64,000 nucleotides of DNA, from positions 186,001 to 250,000 of the forward strand of contig JBMNHF010000010.1 of assembly GCA_050950205.1 (NCBI GenBank). The letters are read 5' to 3'. The notes under the pieces were generated by a model. It searched no databases, had not been told where the DNA came from, and was given only the letters and a program-made list of their open reading frames with translations. Position numbers and translations under genes: made by a program. Of this stretch, positions 1-8,499 are shown piece by piece. Within the stretch, counting starts at the first letter, position 1. Each line of letters starts with the position of its first letter. Source of the stretch: WRAV01 sp050950205. GTDB lineage: Bacteria; Bacillota; Clostridia; Oscillospirales; Ruminococcaceae.

Positions 1-1132
1 TGGTGCCGGGGGAGTTGTCGGGGCCGATGGATTTAAACCAATCGGCGCCGTTGGCAACAATCAGAGGGACGTTGGCAAAGGTTTCGACATTGTTGAGGAC
101 GGTGGGCTTTCCGAACAATCCCTGCTCTACGGTGCGGGGAGGCTTCACCCGGGGCATACCCCGCTTACCTTCGATGGAAGCGGTCAGGGCGCTGCCCTCT
201 CCGCACACAAAGGCACCTGCTCCCCGGTTGATGTGGAGCTTAAAGGAAAATCCGCTGCCCAGAATGTTCTCTCCCAGCAGGCCCAGCTCCTCTGCCTGGG
301 CAATGGCCAGGCGCAGCCGCTCCACCGCCATGGGGTATTCTGCCCGCACATAGATGTATCCTTCCTGGGCACCGCAGGCGTAGGCGGCAATCATCATGCC
401 CTCCAGCATCCGGTGGGGGTCACCCTCCATGATGCTGCGGTCCATAAAGGCGCCGGGGTCGCCTTCGTCTCCGTTGCAGACCACGTAGCGGGTGGTTTCT
501 TCCTGACGGCGAACCTGTCCCCACTTGCGCCCGGCCGGGAAGCCGCCGCCGCCGCGACCCCGCAGGTTGGAGTCGATGATTTCCTGAATCACTTCATCGC
601 CGCTGAGTTCGAACAGTGCCTTTTCCAAAGCGGTATATCCGCCTACCGCCAGATACTCCCGAATGGAGGTGGCGTCGATGTGGCCACAGTGGTCCAGCAC
701 CAGACGGGTCTGACGGTTGTAAAAGGGAATATCCTCCTGCTTTTGGAAGATGATGTCGTCCTTGGTGTAGGCCAAACGGGGAATATGCTCCCCTTTGAGG
801 ATGGTTTTGCCCACAATCTCCTCGCAGTCCTCCAGCTTTACCTTGGTGTAAAGCCAGCCCTGAGGCTCAATCCGCACCAAAACCCCCATTTCGCAAAAAC
901 CGTGGCAGCCGCTTTTCTTCAGGCCCACATGCTGGTGGGGGGTGTTGTCCAGCTCTACACTGCAGGCAATGCCCCGCTGGGCCAGCAACTCTGCAAACCG
1001 CTGGTAAAGCTCCAGAGAGCCGCCGGCAATACAACCGGTTCCCGCGCAGATAAGTATTTTTTGGGTTTCGGTTGCCGCAGCCTCCATACAGGCTTTGCGC
1101 AGAGCAATCAGGTCTTCTCTGGTTTTAAGCAT
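1..1132 (-). CDS. NuoF/HydB-like NADH-binding hydrogenase subunit, partial
   Basis: Flavin and NADH-binding subunit of a soluble [FeFe] hydrogenase (HydB/HndC/HymB class). The frame starts at the ATG at 1132 and runs off the left edge after about 377 codons, so the C-terminus is missing. An N-terminal thioredoxin-like [2Fe-2S] domain is visible (CAGTGCIAGG, later SGCHGFCEMG), then the NuoF NADH/FMN core with GRGGGGFPAG and CNGDEGDPGAF. The N-terminal [2Fe-2S] domain separates hydrogenase-type subunits from plain complex I NuoF. Its start overlaps the end of the nuoE-like gene by 8 nt (ATGCTTAA), so translation is probably coupled. The catalytic subunit HydA is expected just beyond the window. 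The family assignment is firm; whether the enzyme bifurcates electrons is inferred from context. Confidence 0.9.
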   Translation of the reverse strand, partial: MLKTREDLIALRKACMEAAATETQKILICAGTGCIAGGSLELYQRFAELLAQRGIACSVELDNTPHQHVGLKKSGCHGFCEMGVLVRIEPQGWLYTKVKLEDCEEIVGKTILKGEHIPRLAYTKDDIIFQKQEDIPFYNRQTRLVLDHCGHIDATSIREYLAVGGYTALEKALFELSGDEVIQEIIDSNLRGRGGGGFPAGRKWGQVRRQEETTRYVVCNGDEGDPGAFMDRSIMEGDPHRMLEGMMIAAYACGAQEGYIYVRAEYPMAVERLRLAIAQAEELGLLGENILGSGFSFKLHINRGAGAFVCGEGSALTASIEGKRGMPRVKPPRTVEQGLFGKPTVLNNVETFANVPLIVANGADWFKSIGPDNSPGT

Positions 1133-1608
1133 TGGCGTCTTCCTCCTTGAGCTGGGTTAGCAGTTCGCTGGCTTTATCCGGCGTCATGGCGGGATAAACC
1201 TTGTCGTTGACGGTGACAACCGTGCAAGGCCGCAGGCTCCCAGACAGGATACCGTCTCCACCGTGAAGAGGAGGTCGTCGGTGGTGGATTTTTCTCGCTC
1301 AGGCCAAGGTCGCTGCGCAGCCGCTCCAAAATCGGAATGGATTTGCGCACATGGCAGGCAGTACCGTCGCAGATTTTAATGACATACTTTCCCTTGGGAT
1401 CCAGAGAGAAGTTCTCGTAGAAGGTGGCCACCGAGTAAACGCTGGCCTCGCTGACCCCCACCCGCTTGGAAATTTGGGGAAAAACCTCGGGGGGAAGATA
1501 GCGGTATTGTTCTTGCACCTCCTGCAAAATGGCAATGACGGCAGTGGGTGACGCACCATGTCCGTCGATGATATCATCCACCAGACGGCTGTCGTAACTT
1601 TGGCTCAT
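1125..1608 (-). CDS. NuoE/HydC-like [2Fe-2S] hydrogenase subunit, frame broken twice
   Basis: Small [2Fe-2S] subunit of the NADH-linked hydrogenase. It starts MSQSYDSRLVDDI and shows the NuoE pattern CDGTACHVRKS, but the single frame then becomes nonsense. Adding one base in the 5-nt A run (plus-strand T run 1289-1293) restores KSTTDDLLFTVETVSCLGAC; adding one more near 1219-1224 restores VVTVNDKVYPAMTPDKASEL and a stop at 1125. The repaired protein would be 161 aa, normal for NuoE, and it keeps all four cluster cysteines. Both breaks are single-base losses with perfect family sequence on each side, so assembly or sequencing error is more likely than a dead gene. It sits between the phosphatase and nuoF-like genes in one operon. 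Confidence 0.85.
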
Positions 1609-1625
1609 ATAGGATGCCTCCTCAT

Positions 1626-2800
1626 TTAGAAATAGCTGACTTTTACATGTTTTCCCATTTGACGCAGAGCCTGGCAAAGCTCCTCTACCAGCTGCATTTT
1701 TATGGAAAATCCAATGGGCAAATTGGGGTTTTGATGAGCGGGGTTGATGGCTTTCCCCACATAAAAGTTGATGTCGGTGGCCTCTTCAAAGAGCATGCGG
1801 GCAATGCGGGAGGCACCGTCCTTTTTGCGGCTCCAGTCGGTGTAGGAGCTGTTTTCGGCCAGGTAGTCCCGGAGTAGGTCAAAACCCGGTTGATGGTAAT
1901 GACCCCTTCGGTGACCAAATCCACCCCTTCGATGGTGGCGGTGGGGGGAATTTCCGGGTCTTGGTAGGTAAGGTCGGCCACCAGCTCCTTGCCCAGATAC
2001 TGGGCGGCTAAGGTGGAGGTGGTGCCGCCGCAGACAATGTGCTTTCCCTCCTTGGAAAAGAAGAGGGACATCATCCGGTCCACATCCTCCGGGTTGCGGG
2101 GAGGCCCCAGCATCAGATTCACCAGATTCCTCCGGCGAATACGCAGGGCGCACACGGTGGTGTCGTCCCCCGGCTTTCCGTCGTAAAGCACCTGACACTG
2201 CTCCAGCAGAATGGTGGAAAGGGCCTTGGCGGAATACTGGGTTTTATACAGCCGCTCCAAAAAGTCGATGACATCGGGGCGCTGCCACCCGAAGTTGAGG
2301 CTTGTGCCCACCCCTGCGTGAATCACCCCGTCGCTCATGGCGATAAAGGTGTCGTTTTCCTGCAGGGGGATTTTGGATTTGTAGATGAGCTTTCCGTCTA
2401 TGTTTTCCACCGTTTGGGGGTAATTGACGTTTTTTCCGTCCCGCAGCAGAATCACATGGGGGTTGTCGTACTGGATAACCTCGGCCTGGCGATTTTCGGT
2501 GATATGTATGATGGTAAAGGTGGAGTAGGCGATCCCTCGCATACCGCAAACAGGTAGGGTGGCTGCAATGGCCTGAACGCATTCTTCCAGGGGCATTTTT
2601 TGTGCCACCATGGTGGAGATGATTTTGGCGGTGAGGGAGGAGAGGATGTTGGCCTTGACTCCACTGCCCAGACCATCGGCCAGAACCACCACCAGAGAAT
2701 CGCCTTCGGGGGATTCCACCACCTCTACCCGATCTCCACAAAGTTCTTCTCCGTACTTGGTCAAACTGGAATATCCGACATCGGAACAAAGGCTATTCAT
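1626..2800 (-). CDS. SpoIIE-type PP2C serine phosphatase of the hydrogenase operon, one frameshift
   Basis: PP2C/SpoIIE-family protein phosphatase. The N-terminal two thirds shows the metal-binding signatures LVVVLADGLGSGVKA, FIAMSDGVIHAG and GDDTTV. A C-terminal domain of about 150 residues follows. The frame breaks near 1871-1876: one missing base turns LTYLRDYLAE into LTYSGTTW. Restoring it gives about 391 aa ending GKHVKVSYF at 1626. Genes of this type sit with sensory and catalytic [FeFe] hydrogenase genes in many clostridia and Thermotogales, where a signalling role is proposed. The start overlaps the hydS end by 8 nt. Its target is unknown. Like nuoE next door, the gene is probably intact in the organism. 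Confidence 0.8.
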
Positions 2801-4457
2801 TGCGCAGGGTCTCCTTCAATTTGGTCAATGCCACCTTGGTTTCGGCGGTGGTTTCTCCCAGAAGAGAGGCAATTTCCTGTACCGTTCGCATCTGCTTCTG
2901 GATGACCTGATCGGTAATTTCAATAGCCTTGCGGCCCAATTCTTCGTGGCTGTTGCGGGCTTTTTTCTCCTCGGTAATATCCCTTAAAATCCCGATCAGC
3001 AGCTCGGAAGCGCAGTCCCGCACAATGGTGATGGTGACATACCGGTCGTACTCGGTCAGGTACAGTTGTTTTTCCAGCAGATTCTGTTTGCTAAACTGTA
3101 CGTCCAGAAAGGGGGTGGGGTCGAGGATGCAGACCAGCTGCCGGCCCAGCACATCCTTTTGATTTTTTACATGGAGCAGCCGGCAGGCGGAGGGGTTGAT
3201 TTGCTGAATCTCGGTAAACTCATTGACCACAATGATGCCGTTGGGGGTATTGTTGATGATGCTGTCCGAAAAGGATTGGGCCTTTTCCATCAGGTAAGGC
3301 AGACACATCTCGATTTCTGCCTTGCCGGTGAGAATGGCCACCGCTTTATCCCGGCAGGTGTCGTAGCCGCAGGTGCCGCAGTTGAGCTCGTGCTCGGGCA
3401 GGGTTTTGCCCATTTGGCGCAGCACCCCTTCGATGGCTTTGCCTCCCGGCTTGGGTTGGAAGGTGGGCAGGGCCGGCATCTCCTTAAAAAGCTGCTCTGC
3501 CGGCGGAATGTGGACTGCAAAGTCCTGGGGGCCGGCCACTTCGCTGATGCGGGAGGTGTGGCGCATAATGGTGCGGGCGTCCATGGCAGGCCCTCCCACA
3601 CAGCCTCCCCGGCAGGCGGACATCTCGATAAAGCAATGGTTGAGGTTGCCCTGTATCACTTCCTCCAGGGCCTGAATACACTGGACGGTTCCGTCCACCA
3701 TCAGATAGCAGTAATCCTTTCGCCTGCGCTGCATACTGCCCAAAATCCCCCCCGCAATGGGAAAGAGACGGGCGGTGCCGCTGACCGGCTCCGAACCAGC
3801 CGGGATGGAAAGCCCTTCTTCCTCCAGCCAGCGGTTCAGCTCCTCAAAGGTGAGGACACAGTCCACCGGGCCGGGGTATTGCTCTGCCTCCGCCTTTTTG
3901 GAAACGCAGGGGCCGATAAATACGGTTTTGGCGCCGGGGTGGCGGGCTTTTAGGTCGGAACAGTGGGCCATCATGGGAGAAACCACCTTGGCCAGATAGG
4001 GCAGGGCCGCAGGATAGTGCTTTTGAATTAAGGTGTTGACGCTGTGGCAGCAGGAGGAGATGATGACATCCTGTTCCCCCCCATCCACCATATCGTCATA
4101 GCGCTCCTTGACGATGGTGGCGCCCAAAGCGGTTTCTTCGGCGCCGGCAAACCCCAGTTTTTGCAGGGTTTGTTCGATGGAATCGATGCTGGCGCCGTGG
4201 TAGTTGGCCAGAACGGAGGGGGCAAGGCTGACCCATACCTCTCCGGCGGCCAAAAGCTCTTTGGCCTGCTTAAGGTCGGAGCGGATACTTTTGGCATTTT
4301 GCGGACAGGTGATAAAGCACTCGCCGCATAGGATGCAGTCGTCCTGCACAATTTGAGCCTGACTTTCTGAAAAACGGATGGCCTTGACGGGACAGTGCCG
4401 AATGCACTTGTGACAGTTTTTGCAGTTGGCCTTTTTTAGCTTAAAATACTCCGTCAC
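2793..4457 (-). CDS. HydS-like sensory [FeFe] hydrogenase with PAS domain
   Basis: Group C-type [FeFe] hydrogenase, thought to sense H2 rather than turn it over in bulk. About 554 aa. Order: two [4Fe-4S] ferredoxin motifs (CKNCHKCIRHCP, CILCGECFITCP); an H-cluster domain with variant signatures SSCCHSVN, FIGPCVSKKAE and MSACRGGCVGGPA; an extra Fe-S motif (CGTCGYDTC, with a later Cys); a PAS domain (SIINNTPNGIIVV onward); and a helical tail. The first signature lacks the proline of catalytic enzymes (TSCCP). I place the start at GTG 4457: it overlaps the rex stop by 4 nt (GTGA) and has GAGGGAGGGG just upstream; an in-frame ATG 33 nt earlier lacks such a site. The phosphatase downstream may be its output partner, which is inference. 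Confidence 0.85.
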   Translation of the reverse strand: MTEYFKLKKANCKNCHKCIRHCPVKAIRFSESQAQIVQDDCILCGECFITCPQNAKSIRSDLKQAKELLAAGEVWVSLAPSVLANYHGASIDSIEQTLQKLGFAGAEETALGATIVKERYDDMVDGGEQDVIISSCCHSVNTLIQKHYPAALPYLAKVVSPMMAHCSDLKARHPGAKTVFIGPCVSKKAEAEQYPGPVDCVLTFEELNRWLEEEGLSIPAGSEPVSGTARLFPIAGGILGSMQRRRKDYCYLMVDGTVQCIQALEEVIQGNLNHCFIEMSACRGGCVGGPAMDARTIMRHTSRISEVAGPQDFAVHIPPAEQLFKEMPALPTFQPKPGGKAIEGVLRQMGKTLPEHELNCGTCGYDTCRDKAVAILTGKAEIEMCLPYLMEKAQSFSDSIINNTPNGIIVVNEFTEIQQINPSACRLLHVKNQKDVLGRQLVCILDPTPFLDVQFSKQNLLEKQLYLTEYDRYVTITIVRDCASELLIGILRDITEEKKARNSHEELGRKAIEITDQVIQKQMRTVQEIASLLGETTAETKVALTKLKETLRNE

Positions 4458-5125
4458 GCGCTTTCCCCTCCCTCTAACATCGTGGAGCAAGCCTGGGCCT
4501 GCTGACTGAGAATCCGTTTGGTGATTAGCGCCAGCGATGCGGCAATATTTTCATCCTGCACCGCCACATCCTTGGGGACGGTGAGATGGGTGGGGGCAAA
4601 ATTCCAAATCACCCGCACCCCTGCCTGCACCAACAGATCGCAAACGCTTTGAGCCTGCTCTGGCGGAACGGTGATGATGCCCACCGTTGGCCGAAGTGTT
4701 TGGCAGATGGGGATTAGCTTTTGCATCCCCTGCACCTCATGCCCCGCAAGGTGGCTTCCCACCAGACTTTGGTTGTTGTCAAACACCGCTTTGATGGCAA
4801 AGCCGTAATGGGAAAATCCCAGATGAGCTGCCAGTGCCCGCCCCAGGTGCCCCATTCCCACCAGCACTGCGGAATGCTGTGTTCCTCCGTTTAAATAAGC
4901 GGTGAGATGTTGGGTAAGCTGGTGGATATCGTATCCAATGCGGGGGCGGCCTTTGGAGCCTACCGCCGCCAGATCCTTGCGCACCTGAACGGGATTTAAC
5001 CCAAGGTTTTTTGCAATTTCCGTGGAGGAGATGTGAAGGGAATCCTTTGGCAGAGAGTGCAGAAAGCTGAGATAAAGGGGTAGTCGCTGCAAGGTGCAGG
5101 GGGAGACGCGATGTTGCGGCGGCAT
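4454..5125 (-). CDS. rex: Rex redox-sensing repressor (copy 1)
   Basis: NADH/NAD+-sensing transcriptional repressor of 223 aa. An N-terminal winged helix carries ISSTEIAKNLGLNPVQVRKD and GRPRIGYD; the Rossmann domain has VLVGMGHLGRAL; the conserved end IWNFAPTHLTVP is present. The start is at ATG 5125, preceded by AAGGAGG at good spacing; an upstream extension of 40 codons has no family similarity. It is the first gene of the hydrogenase operon and overlaps hydS by 4 nt, so it probably controls its own operon according to NADH level. A second rex lies 1.3 kb upstream. Family assignment is firm. Confidence 0.93.
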   Translation of the reverse strand: MPPQHRVSPCTLQRLPLYLSFLHSLPKDSLHISSTEIAKNLGLNPVQVRKDLAAVGSKGRPRIGYDIHQLTQHLTAYLNGGTQHSAVLVGMGHLGRALAAHLGFSHYGFAIKAVFDNNQSLVGSHLAGHEVQGMQKLIPICQTLRPTVGIITVPPEQAQSVCDLLVQAGVRVIWNFAPTHLTVPKDVAVQDENIAASLALITKRILSQQAQACSTMLEGGESA

Positions 5126-5238
5126 AAATTTCCTCCTTGGACATACTGGGCCGCCGCACAAAGCGGCGGCCCATGGCAATTCGATCAGAGCTTTGTTTGG
5201 TAGCAGTGTGCTTGTATCCAAAACCCTTTGGTAATATT

Positions 5239-5275
5239 CTAACAATATACTAACAAATATAGAGAGGAACTTGAA
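5239..5275 (-). promoter_or_regulatory. Probable promoter of the rex-hydrogenase operon with Rex-like half-sites
   Basis: On the minus strand TTCAAG (5275-5270) and TAGTAT (5252-5247) are 17 nt apart. Two copies of TTGTTAG (plus-strand CTAACAA at 5239-5245 and 5250-5256) overlap and follow the -10 with an 11-nt period. Rex sites in clostridia are built from TTGTTAA half-sites, but as inverted repeats; here they are direct. Autoregulation by Rex is plausible but unproven. Confidence 0.4.
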
Positions 5276-5323
5276 ATACGTATTTGGAATATCGATATAT
5301 AATTATCGATATATTAATATGGA

Positions 5324-5350
5324 TAAAAAATACCGGATCCTTTGATCCGG
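5324..5350 (-). terminator. Rho-independent terminator after lysR
   Basis: Minus-strand stem CCGGATC / GATCCGG (5350-5333) with a 4-nt loop, followed by a T-rich run at 5330-5325. It lies about 130 nt past the lysR stop codon. Confidence 0.75.
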
Positions 5351-5480
5351 TTTGTGAATTCTTGTGAGGGCTGCGGAAATATCCCTGTTAAGCGCCGGAA
5401 AAGGGTTACAAATGTGACGATAATGCACTTCCTGACCCGCCCTTTGGAGCTGCCACCGCAAGAGGCAACCCAAAAATAGA

Positions 5481-6398
5481 TCAGAAAACAGGGGTTGTCT
5501 GCACCTGTGCTCTCGCTTCTTTGAGCTTTTCCACAAACTGCTGCTCCAACCCGGGCAGATGTCCTTTGGGATATACCAGCACATCTTTTTGGGCCATATG
5601 GTGGGCGGCACACCTGCGCTGCACCAGGCCGTTGCGCTCCAGCAGGTCGTGGGGCATGGGGGAAACCCACATGTAGGTTTGGGGGATGCGGGTCAAAAGA
5701 TCCATCTGGCTGCCCCGATCCTGTACATAGATGCGCCGCGAAGGAACCTTTGCCTCCCGAATGGGAACATTGGGGATGGAAAGGTCGTCGTGGGCGATTT
5801 CCACATACTGTTTCAGCTGCCGGGCATCCAACTGAGGGCAGGCTGTCAGAGGATGGTTTTTGGACATCAGCACCAAACTTTCAAATTCCCAAAATTCCTC
5901 CCACTCAAGGCCCTGATCCTCCAAAAACCGCAGATAGTAGGATTCGTACATGCTTTGATAGCGAATGATGGCGAGGTGGTGCTTTTCCTCCAGAATGTTT
6001 TTGATGGCCTGAAGGGTTCCCACCTCACTAAAGGTGATGTCCATGCCTTTTTGAGGGTCGAGGGATGCCACAAAGGCGGTAAAGGCCTCGGCAATGTAAC
6101 TGCTACGGGGAATGGAGAGCCGCAGGGTGTGGCAGTCCTTGTCCTGCCCCGAAAAATGGGCCTTCATCTTTTCTACTTGCGAGAGAATACCCCGGGCATA
6201 CTCCAAAAACTCTTTGCCCTCCGCCGTGGGGGTCACGCCTCTGGAGGTTCGGTGAAAGAGAGTAATGCCCAGAGAATGCTCCAGGTCCTTAATGGCCTTG
6301 CTCAGGTTGGGCTGATTCATAAAGAGGTTTTCCGCCGCCTGAGAAATGGAGCCGGTTTTTTCCACTTCCACCACGTATTTAAAATGCTGAAAATTCAT
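5481..6398 (-). CDS. LysR-family transcriptional regulator
   Basis: LysR-type regulator of 305 aa. The N-terminal winged helix is typical (FKYVVEVEKTGSISQAAENL, then QPNLSKAIKDLE and LFHRTSRGVTPT), followed by an effector-binding domain of about 210 residues with RLSIPRSSYIAEAF. It begins with an ATGA overlap on the stop codon of rex copy 2, so the two are co-transcribed. LysR proteins usually act on an adjacent gene, but no divergent target lies next to it; the dyad at 5289-5312 lies downstream of it. Effector and target are unknown. Confidence 0.9.
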   Translation of the reverse strand: MNFQHFKYVVEVEKTGSISQAAENLFMNQPNLSKAIKDLEHSLGITLFHRTSRGVTPTAEGKEFLEYARGILSQVEKMKAHFSGQDKDCHTLRLSIPRSSYIAEAFTAFVASLDPQKGMDITFSEVGTLQAIKNILEEKHHLAIIRYQSMYESYYLRFLEDQGLEWEEFWEFESLVLMSKNHPLTACPQLDARQLKQYVEIAHDDLSIPNVPIREAKVPSRRIYVQDRGSQMDLLTRIPQTYMWVSPMPHDLLERNGLVQRRCAAHHMAQKDVLVYPKGHLPGLEQQFVEKLKEARAQVQTTPVF

Positions 6399-7060
6399 AG
6401 ATAGTTACCTTTGGCCAGCCGTTCGGACAGATCCTGAGAGAGGATGGCAAGAGCGGCTGCAAGATTTTCATTTTTTACCAAAACATTGTCTGGAACCGTG
6501 AGGTGAACGGGGGCAAAGTTCCAGATGGCGGCAATGCCAGCCGAAACCAGCAGGTCACATACCGGCTGAGCCTGAGGGCCGGGAACGGCGATGATGCCGA
6601 TGAGAATGTGCATTCTGCGGCAAAGGTCGGAGAGCTTTGCCACAGGGAGCACCTGCTTTCCAAACAGAGTTTGTCCCACGATGGTTTCGTCGCGGTCAAA
6701 GGCGGCTACAATTTTAATGCCGCTCTCTTCAAATCCGGAGTAGGAAAGCAGAGCCCGTCCCAAATTGCCTGCGCCTACCAGCACAGCTTCGTCCATTCGG
6801 TTATAGCCCAACTGAAATTCGATGCGGTCGATCAGCTCCGCTACCGAAAAGCCGGTGCGGGGCCGCCCGCCCGCCTTGCTGATACAGGAAAGATCCTTGC
6901 GGACCTGAACCTCCCCCAACCGCAGGTCGCGGGCAATGGCGGTGGAAGATACTGTCTCCACTCCTTGGCTGCGCAACATCTTAAGGTAATTGTAATAGCC
7001 GGGTAATCGATGAAAAGTCTGTCTTGGAATGGAATATTCCCCTGTACCGGTGACGTTCAT
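6395..7060 (-). CDS. Rex-family redox-sensing repressor (copy 2)
   Basis: Second Rex paralogue, 221 aa. It shows SSTAIARDLRLGEVQVRKD, GGRPRTGF, the nucleotide loop VLVGAGNLGRAL and the ending IWNFAPVHLTVPDNV. The start is ATG 7060 with AAGGAGG 6 nt upstream; a TTG 6 nt earlier would fall inside the ribosome binding region. It forms an operon with lysR. It differs from copy 1 at many positions of the DNA-reading helix, so it may read a different operator. A 6-6-6 dyad lies in its own leader (7082-7099). Confidence 0.9.
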   Translation of the reverse strand: MNVTGTGEYSIPRQTFHRLPGYYNYLKMLRSQGVETVSSTAIARDLRLGEVQVRKDLSCISKAGGRPRTGFSVAELIDRIEFQLGYNRMDEAVLVGAGNLGRALLSYSGFEESGIKIVAAFDRDETIVGQTLFGKQVLPVAKLSDLCRRMHILIGIIAVPGPQAQPVCDLLVSAGIAAIWNFAPVHLTVPDNVLVKNENLAAALAILSQDLSERLAKGNYL

Positions 7061-7081
7061 ACCCAACCTCCTTAAGGATTA

Positions 7082-7130
7082 TCAGTATTATTTTACTGAA
7101 TTATAGAGGAAAAAGCAATCCTTTTTACAA
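7082..7130 (-). promoter_or_regulatory. Promoter and leader dyad of rex copy 2
   Basis: Minus-strand -10 TATAAT at 7105-7100, with a weak -35 (TTGTAA, 7130-7125, spacer 19). Immediately downstream is the inverted repeat TCAGTA-6 nt-TACTGA (7082-7099), placed where a repressor would block initiation. Autoregulation is an inference. Confidence 0.5.
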
Positions 7131-7153
7131 AATAATAGCTAAATGGTTGGGAT

Positions 7154-7197
7154 AGACAGACGGGGCCACCCGTCCGAGCAGGTGGCCCCGTCTGTCT
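7154..7197. terminator. Long perfect hairpin past the glycerate kinase gene
   Basis: A perfect 17-bp inverted repeat (AGACAGACGGGGCCACC, 7154-7170; its complement 7181-7197) with a 10-nt loop. It lies 43 nt past the kinase stop codon on the minus strand, where an operon terminator is expected, but neither side has a clear T run. It may act as a 3' mRNA-stabilising structure. Confidence 0.5.
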
Positions 7198-7239
7198 AAA
7201 GATAGAAAGGAATGGAGTTGGCAGGGTTTGATGACGCTG

Positions 7240-8487
7240 TTATTTATGTAAAATAACAGCGATATCGTTGACGTTGGTTCCGGTAGGGCCGGTGACAATC
7301 AGCCCGTCGATGGCTTTGAGGGCGTGGTAGGAGTCGTTCTCATCCAGCACCTTGTGGAGATCCAAACCCTTTTCCTTAAGCTTGGAAAGGGTGCTGCCGT
7401 CTACCATGCCGCCGGCTGCATCGGTGGGACCGTCGGTTCCATCGGAGCCAAAGGAGAAGATGATTACATCGTCGGTGCCGGCAATGCCCTCTGCTGCAGC
7501 GAGGGCAAGCTCTTGGTTGCGGCCACCTTTGCCCTTGCCTTTGATGTGCACCACCGTTTCGCCTCCCAGAATCAAGGCGCAGGGGGACTGAAAGCTGTCG
7601 GCTCCGCTGTTGATCTGAGCCGCCAGGGATGCCGCCATCCGGCCGGCCTCCCGGGCTTCGCAGTTTAAGTTGCTGGTCAGAATATGGGGGGAATAGCCCA
7701 GCTCCCTTGCAATCTCCGCCGCCGCGTGGCAGAGGGTGGAGACGCTTCCGGTAATCACCGTTTCCACATTGTCGGTGGATTTGGGGGTTTCCTCCTCCAG
7801 CAGCTTTTCCATGGTGTCGCTGATCTTTAGCTTGTACTTTTCCACCACCCGCTTGGCATCGGCCACAGTGGACAGATCCGGTGCCGCAGGCCCGGAGGCG
7901 ATGGAATCCAGCCGGTCGCCCAACACGTCGGAAAGCACCACCGTAAACACCTTGGCGGGGGCGGCAATTTGGGCAAAGCGCCCGGCCTTGACACTGGAAA
8001 GCCGCTTGCGAATCATATTGATTTCCACAATGTCGGCGCCGCTGGCCAGCAGCTGGCTGTTGATGTCGATGATGTCATCCAAGGTGACGCCGGGCAGAGG
8101 CAGCTCAAAGAGAGCGCTGCCTCCTCCCGAAATCAAAAAGAGCAGTTCGTCTTGTTCCCCAAGGCCCTTGGCCAGATCGATGGCCAGTTTGGTGCCCCGC
8201 AGGGTGTTTTCGTCCGACAGGGGATGTCCTGCCTCTACGATTTCCATGTTGGGGATGGGGCCTTGGGAGTGTTCGTATTTTGTGATCACCACTCCCTGCC
8301 GGATCCGCTCACCCAGTTCATCGTAAGCTGCTTTGGCCATGTTCCAAGCGGCTTTGCCAATGGCAACCAGATGAATCTCTCCCCGGAAGGTGTGGCCGGC
8401 CAGAGCATTTCTCACCGCAGCTCCGGGCAGGTTGGCCTCAATGGAGCGGTGGATAATGGTTTTTGCATCCCGATAGAGTGTTTCCAT
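7240..8487 (-). CDS. Glycerate 2-kinase (MOFRL/GckA family)
   Basis: Glycerate 2-kinase type protein of 415 aa, which phosphorylates D-glycerate to 2-phosphoglycerate with ATP. It shows the family features HLVAIGKAAWNMA near residue 40, LISGGGSALFELP near 118, and the C-terminal MOFRL signature GGRNQELALAAA with DGTDGPTDAAGG. Older annotations call the family hydroxypyruvate reductase TtuD, but the sequence is the kinase type. It is the last gene of the acid-sugar operon, 12 nt after the LarA-family gene. A three-carbon acid is therefore likely to be a pathway substrate or intermediate. Confidence 0.88.
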   Translation of the reverse strand: METLYRDAKTIIHRSIEANLPGAAVRNALAGHTFRGEIHLVAIGKAAWNMAKAAYDELGERIRQGVVITKYEHSQGPIPNMEIVEAGHPLSDENTLRGTKLAIDLAKGLGEQDELLFLISGGGSALFELPLPGVTLDDIIDINSQLLASGADIVEINMIRKRLSSVKAGRFAQIAAPAKVFTVVLSDVLGDRLDSIASGPAAPDLSTVADAKRVVEKYKLKISDTMEKLLEEETPKSTDNVETVITGSVSTLCHAAAEIARELGYSPHILTSNLNCEAREAGRMAASLAAQINSGADSFQSPCALILGGETVVHIKGKGKGGRNQELALAAAEGIAGTDDVIIFSFGSDGTDGPTDAAGGMVDGSTLSKLKEKGLDLHKVLDENDSYHALKAIDGLIVTGPTGTNVNDIAVILHK

Positions 8488-8499
8488 TGCTCCACCCCT

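Larger units (their letters stand above)
5126..5480. other. Intergenic region between rex copy 1 and lysR
   Basis: 355 nt without a gene. It holds the rex promoter, an AT-rich inverted repeat at 5289-5312 (ATATCGATA, spacer TATAAT, TATCGATAT), and the lysR terminator at 5324-5350. A palindrome-like GTTACAAATGTGAC lies at 5405-5418. The repeat at 5289-5312 resembles a dyad operator but no regulator can be assigned. Nothing else is recognised. Confidence 0.6.

Noticed and set aside
233..1150. Long plus-strand reading frame opposite the nuoF-like gene
   Set aside because: The minus strand encodes a clear NuoF/HydB protein; the plus frame has no ribosome binding site or family match and results from GC-biased codon use.
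5405..5418. Crp-type site GTTACAAATGTGAC controlling the hydrogenase operon
   Set aside because: It resembles the 43482 site but lies about 130 nt upstream of the rex promoter, beyond the lysR terminator, so it is probably chance.
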